DNA of 10,677 nt from CAZEPT01 sp964626965 (GTDB taxonomy: Bacteria; Patescibacteriota; Minisyncoccia; Phycocordibacterales; UBA9973), in assembly GCA_964626965.1 (NCBI GenBank), contig CAZVHB010000012.1:1-10677 (forward strand), read 5' to 3'. The notes under the pieces are model-generated. The model saw nothing but the letters and a program-made list of their open reading frames with translations. It was not told where the DNA came from and did no database searches. Shown piece after piece: positions 10,630 to 10,677 of the stretch. Numbering within the stretch: the stretch's first letter is position 1; each line of letters opens with the position of its first letter. The position numbers were made by a program, and so were the translations under genes.

Positions 10630-10677
10630 AGTGTACACCCACTTTGTTTTTTACAAAAGACCCCCCAGGTTTTATAT

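Overview
The window looks like a piece of a small, streamlined genome of the Candidate Phyla Radiation / Patescibacteria (probably the Parcubacteria side). The reasons are the set of small genes, a short RluA-type pseudouridine synthase without an S4 domain next to rplS, several genes whose -10 box ends 6-8 nt before the ATG with no Shine-Dalgarno (leaderless mRNAs), tRNA genes without an encoded CCA, and a 56-aa helical protein of a type common in that group. TGA is used as a stop (end of the 56-aa gene), so this is not a UGA-recoding lineage. The taxonomic call is inference.

Layout: 1-67, 3' part of tRNA-Arg(TCT) (+). 68-522, a gene-free but highly structured stretch between tRNA-Arg and the convergent tRNA-Val(TAC) (-, 523-595). 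748-2816, an unrecognised 292-aa protein, an RluA-family pseudouridine synthase and ribosomal protein L19. 2820-3065, a second structured stretch, then tRNA-Leu(GAG) (-). 3215-3777, a 56-aa helical protein and a pterin-4a-carbinolamine dehydratase-like protein (+). 3827-4426, a four-helix membrane protein (-) with a long leader that contains a 13-bp inverted repeat. 4556-4830, a third structured stretch, then tRNA-His(GTG) (-). 5025-7950, a PIF1-type helicase with a C-terminal HTH, 1 nt ahead of a secreted family-3 glycoside hydrolase (NagZ-like). 8012-8524, an unrecognised 170-aa protein. 8622-10577, FtsH, then its terminator.

Main observation: the DNA downstream of every tRNA here carries a recurring structured element tied to that tRNA. 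Read in the tRNA sense, the order is: (1) a terminator hairpin, whose stem in three of four cases takes in the complete 3' acceptor strand of the tRNA; (2) a small hairpin with loop CTGC; (3) an antisense copy of the tRNA's own T-loop and 3' T-stem (12-17 nt; not found for tRNA-His); (4) a long hairpin; (5) the signature GTAC-NN-stem-TGTAA-stem; (6) a second, sense copy of the T-arm. The TGTAA hairpin occurs five times, with five different stems that all remain perfectly paired, and the T-arm copies follow the identity of the local tRNA. I recognise no described family with this architecture. It could be an RNA element acting on tRNA termination or maturation, a non-autonomous mobile palindrome that uses tRNA 3' ends, or the outcome of recurrent quasi-palindrome templating.

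A second, REP-like repeat family is also present. A 115-nt palindromic unit lies in frame inside the signal-peptide region of the glycoside hydrolase, and 37 nt of it recur inside the tRNA-Leu element.
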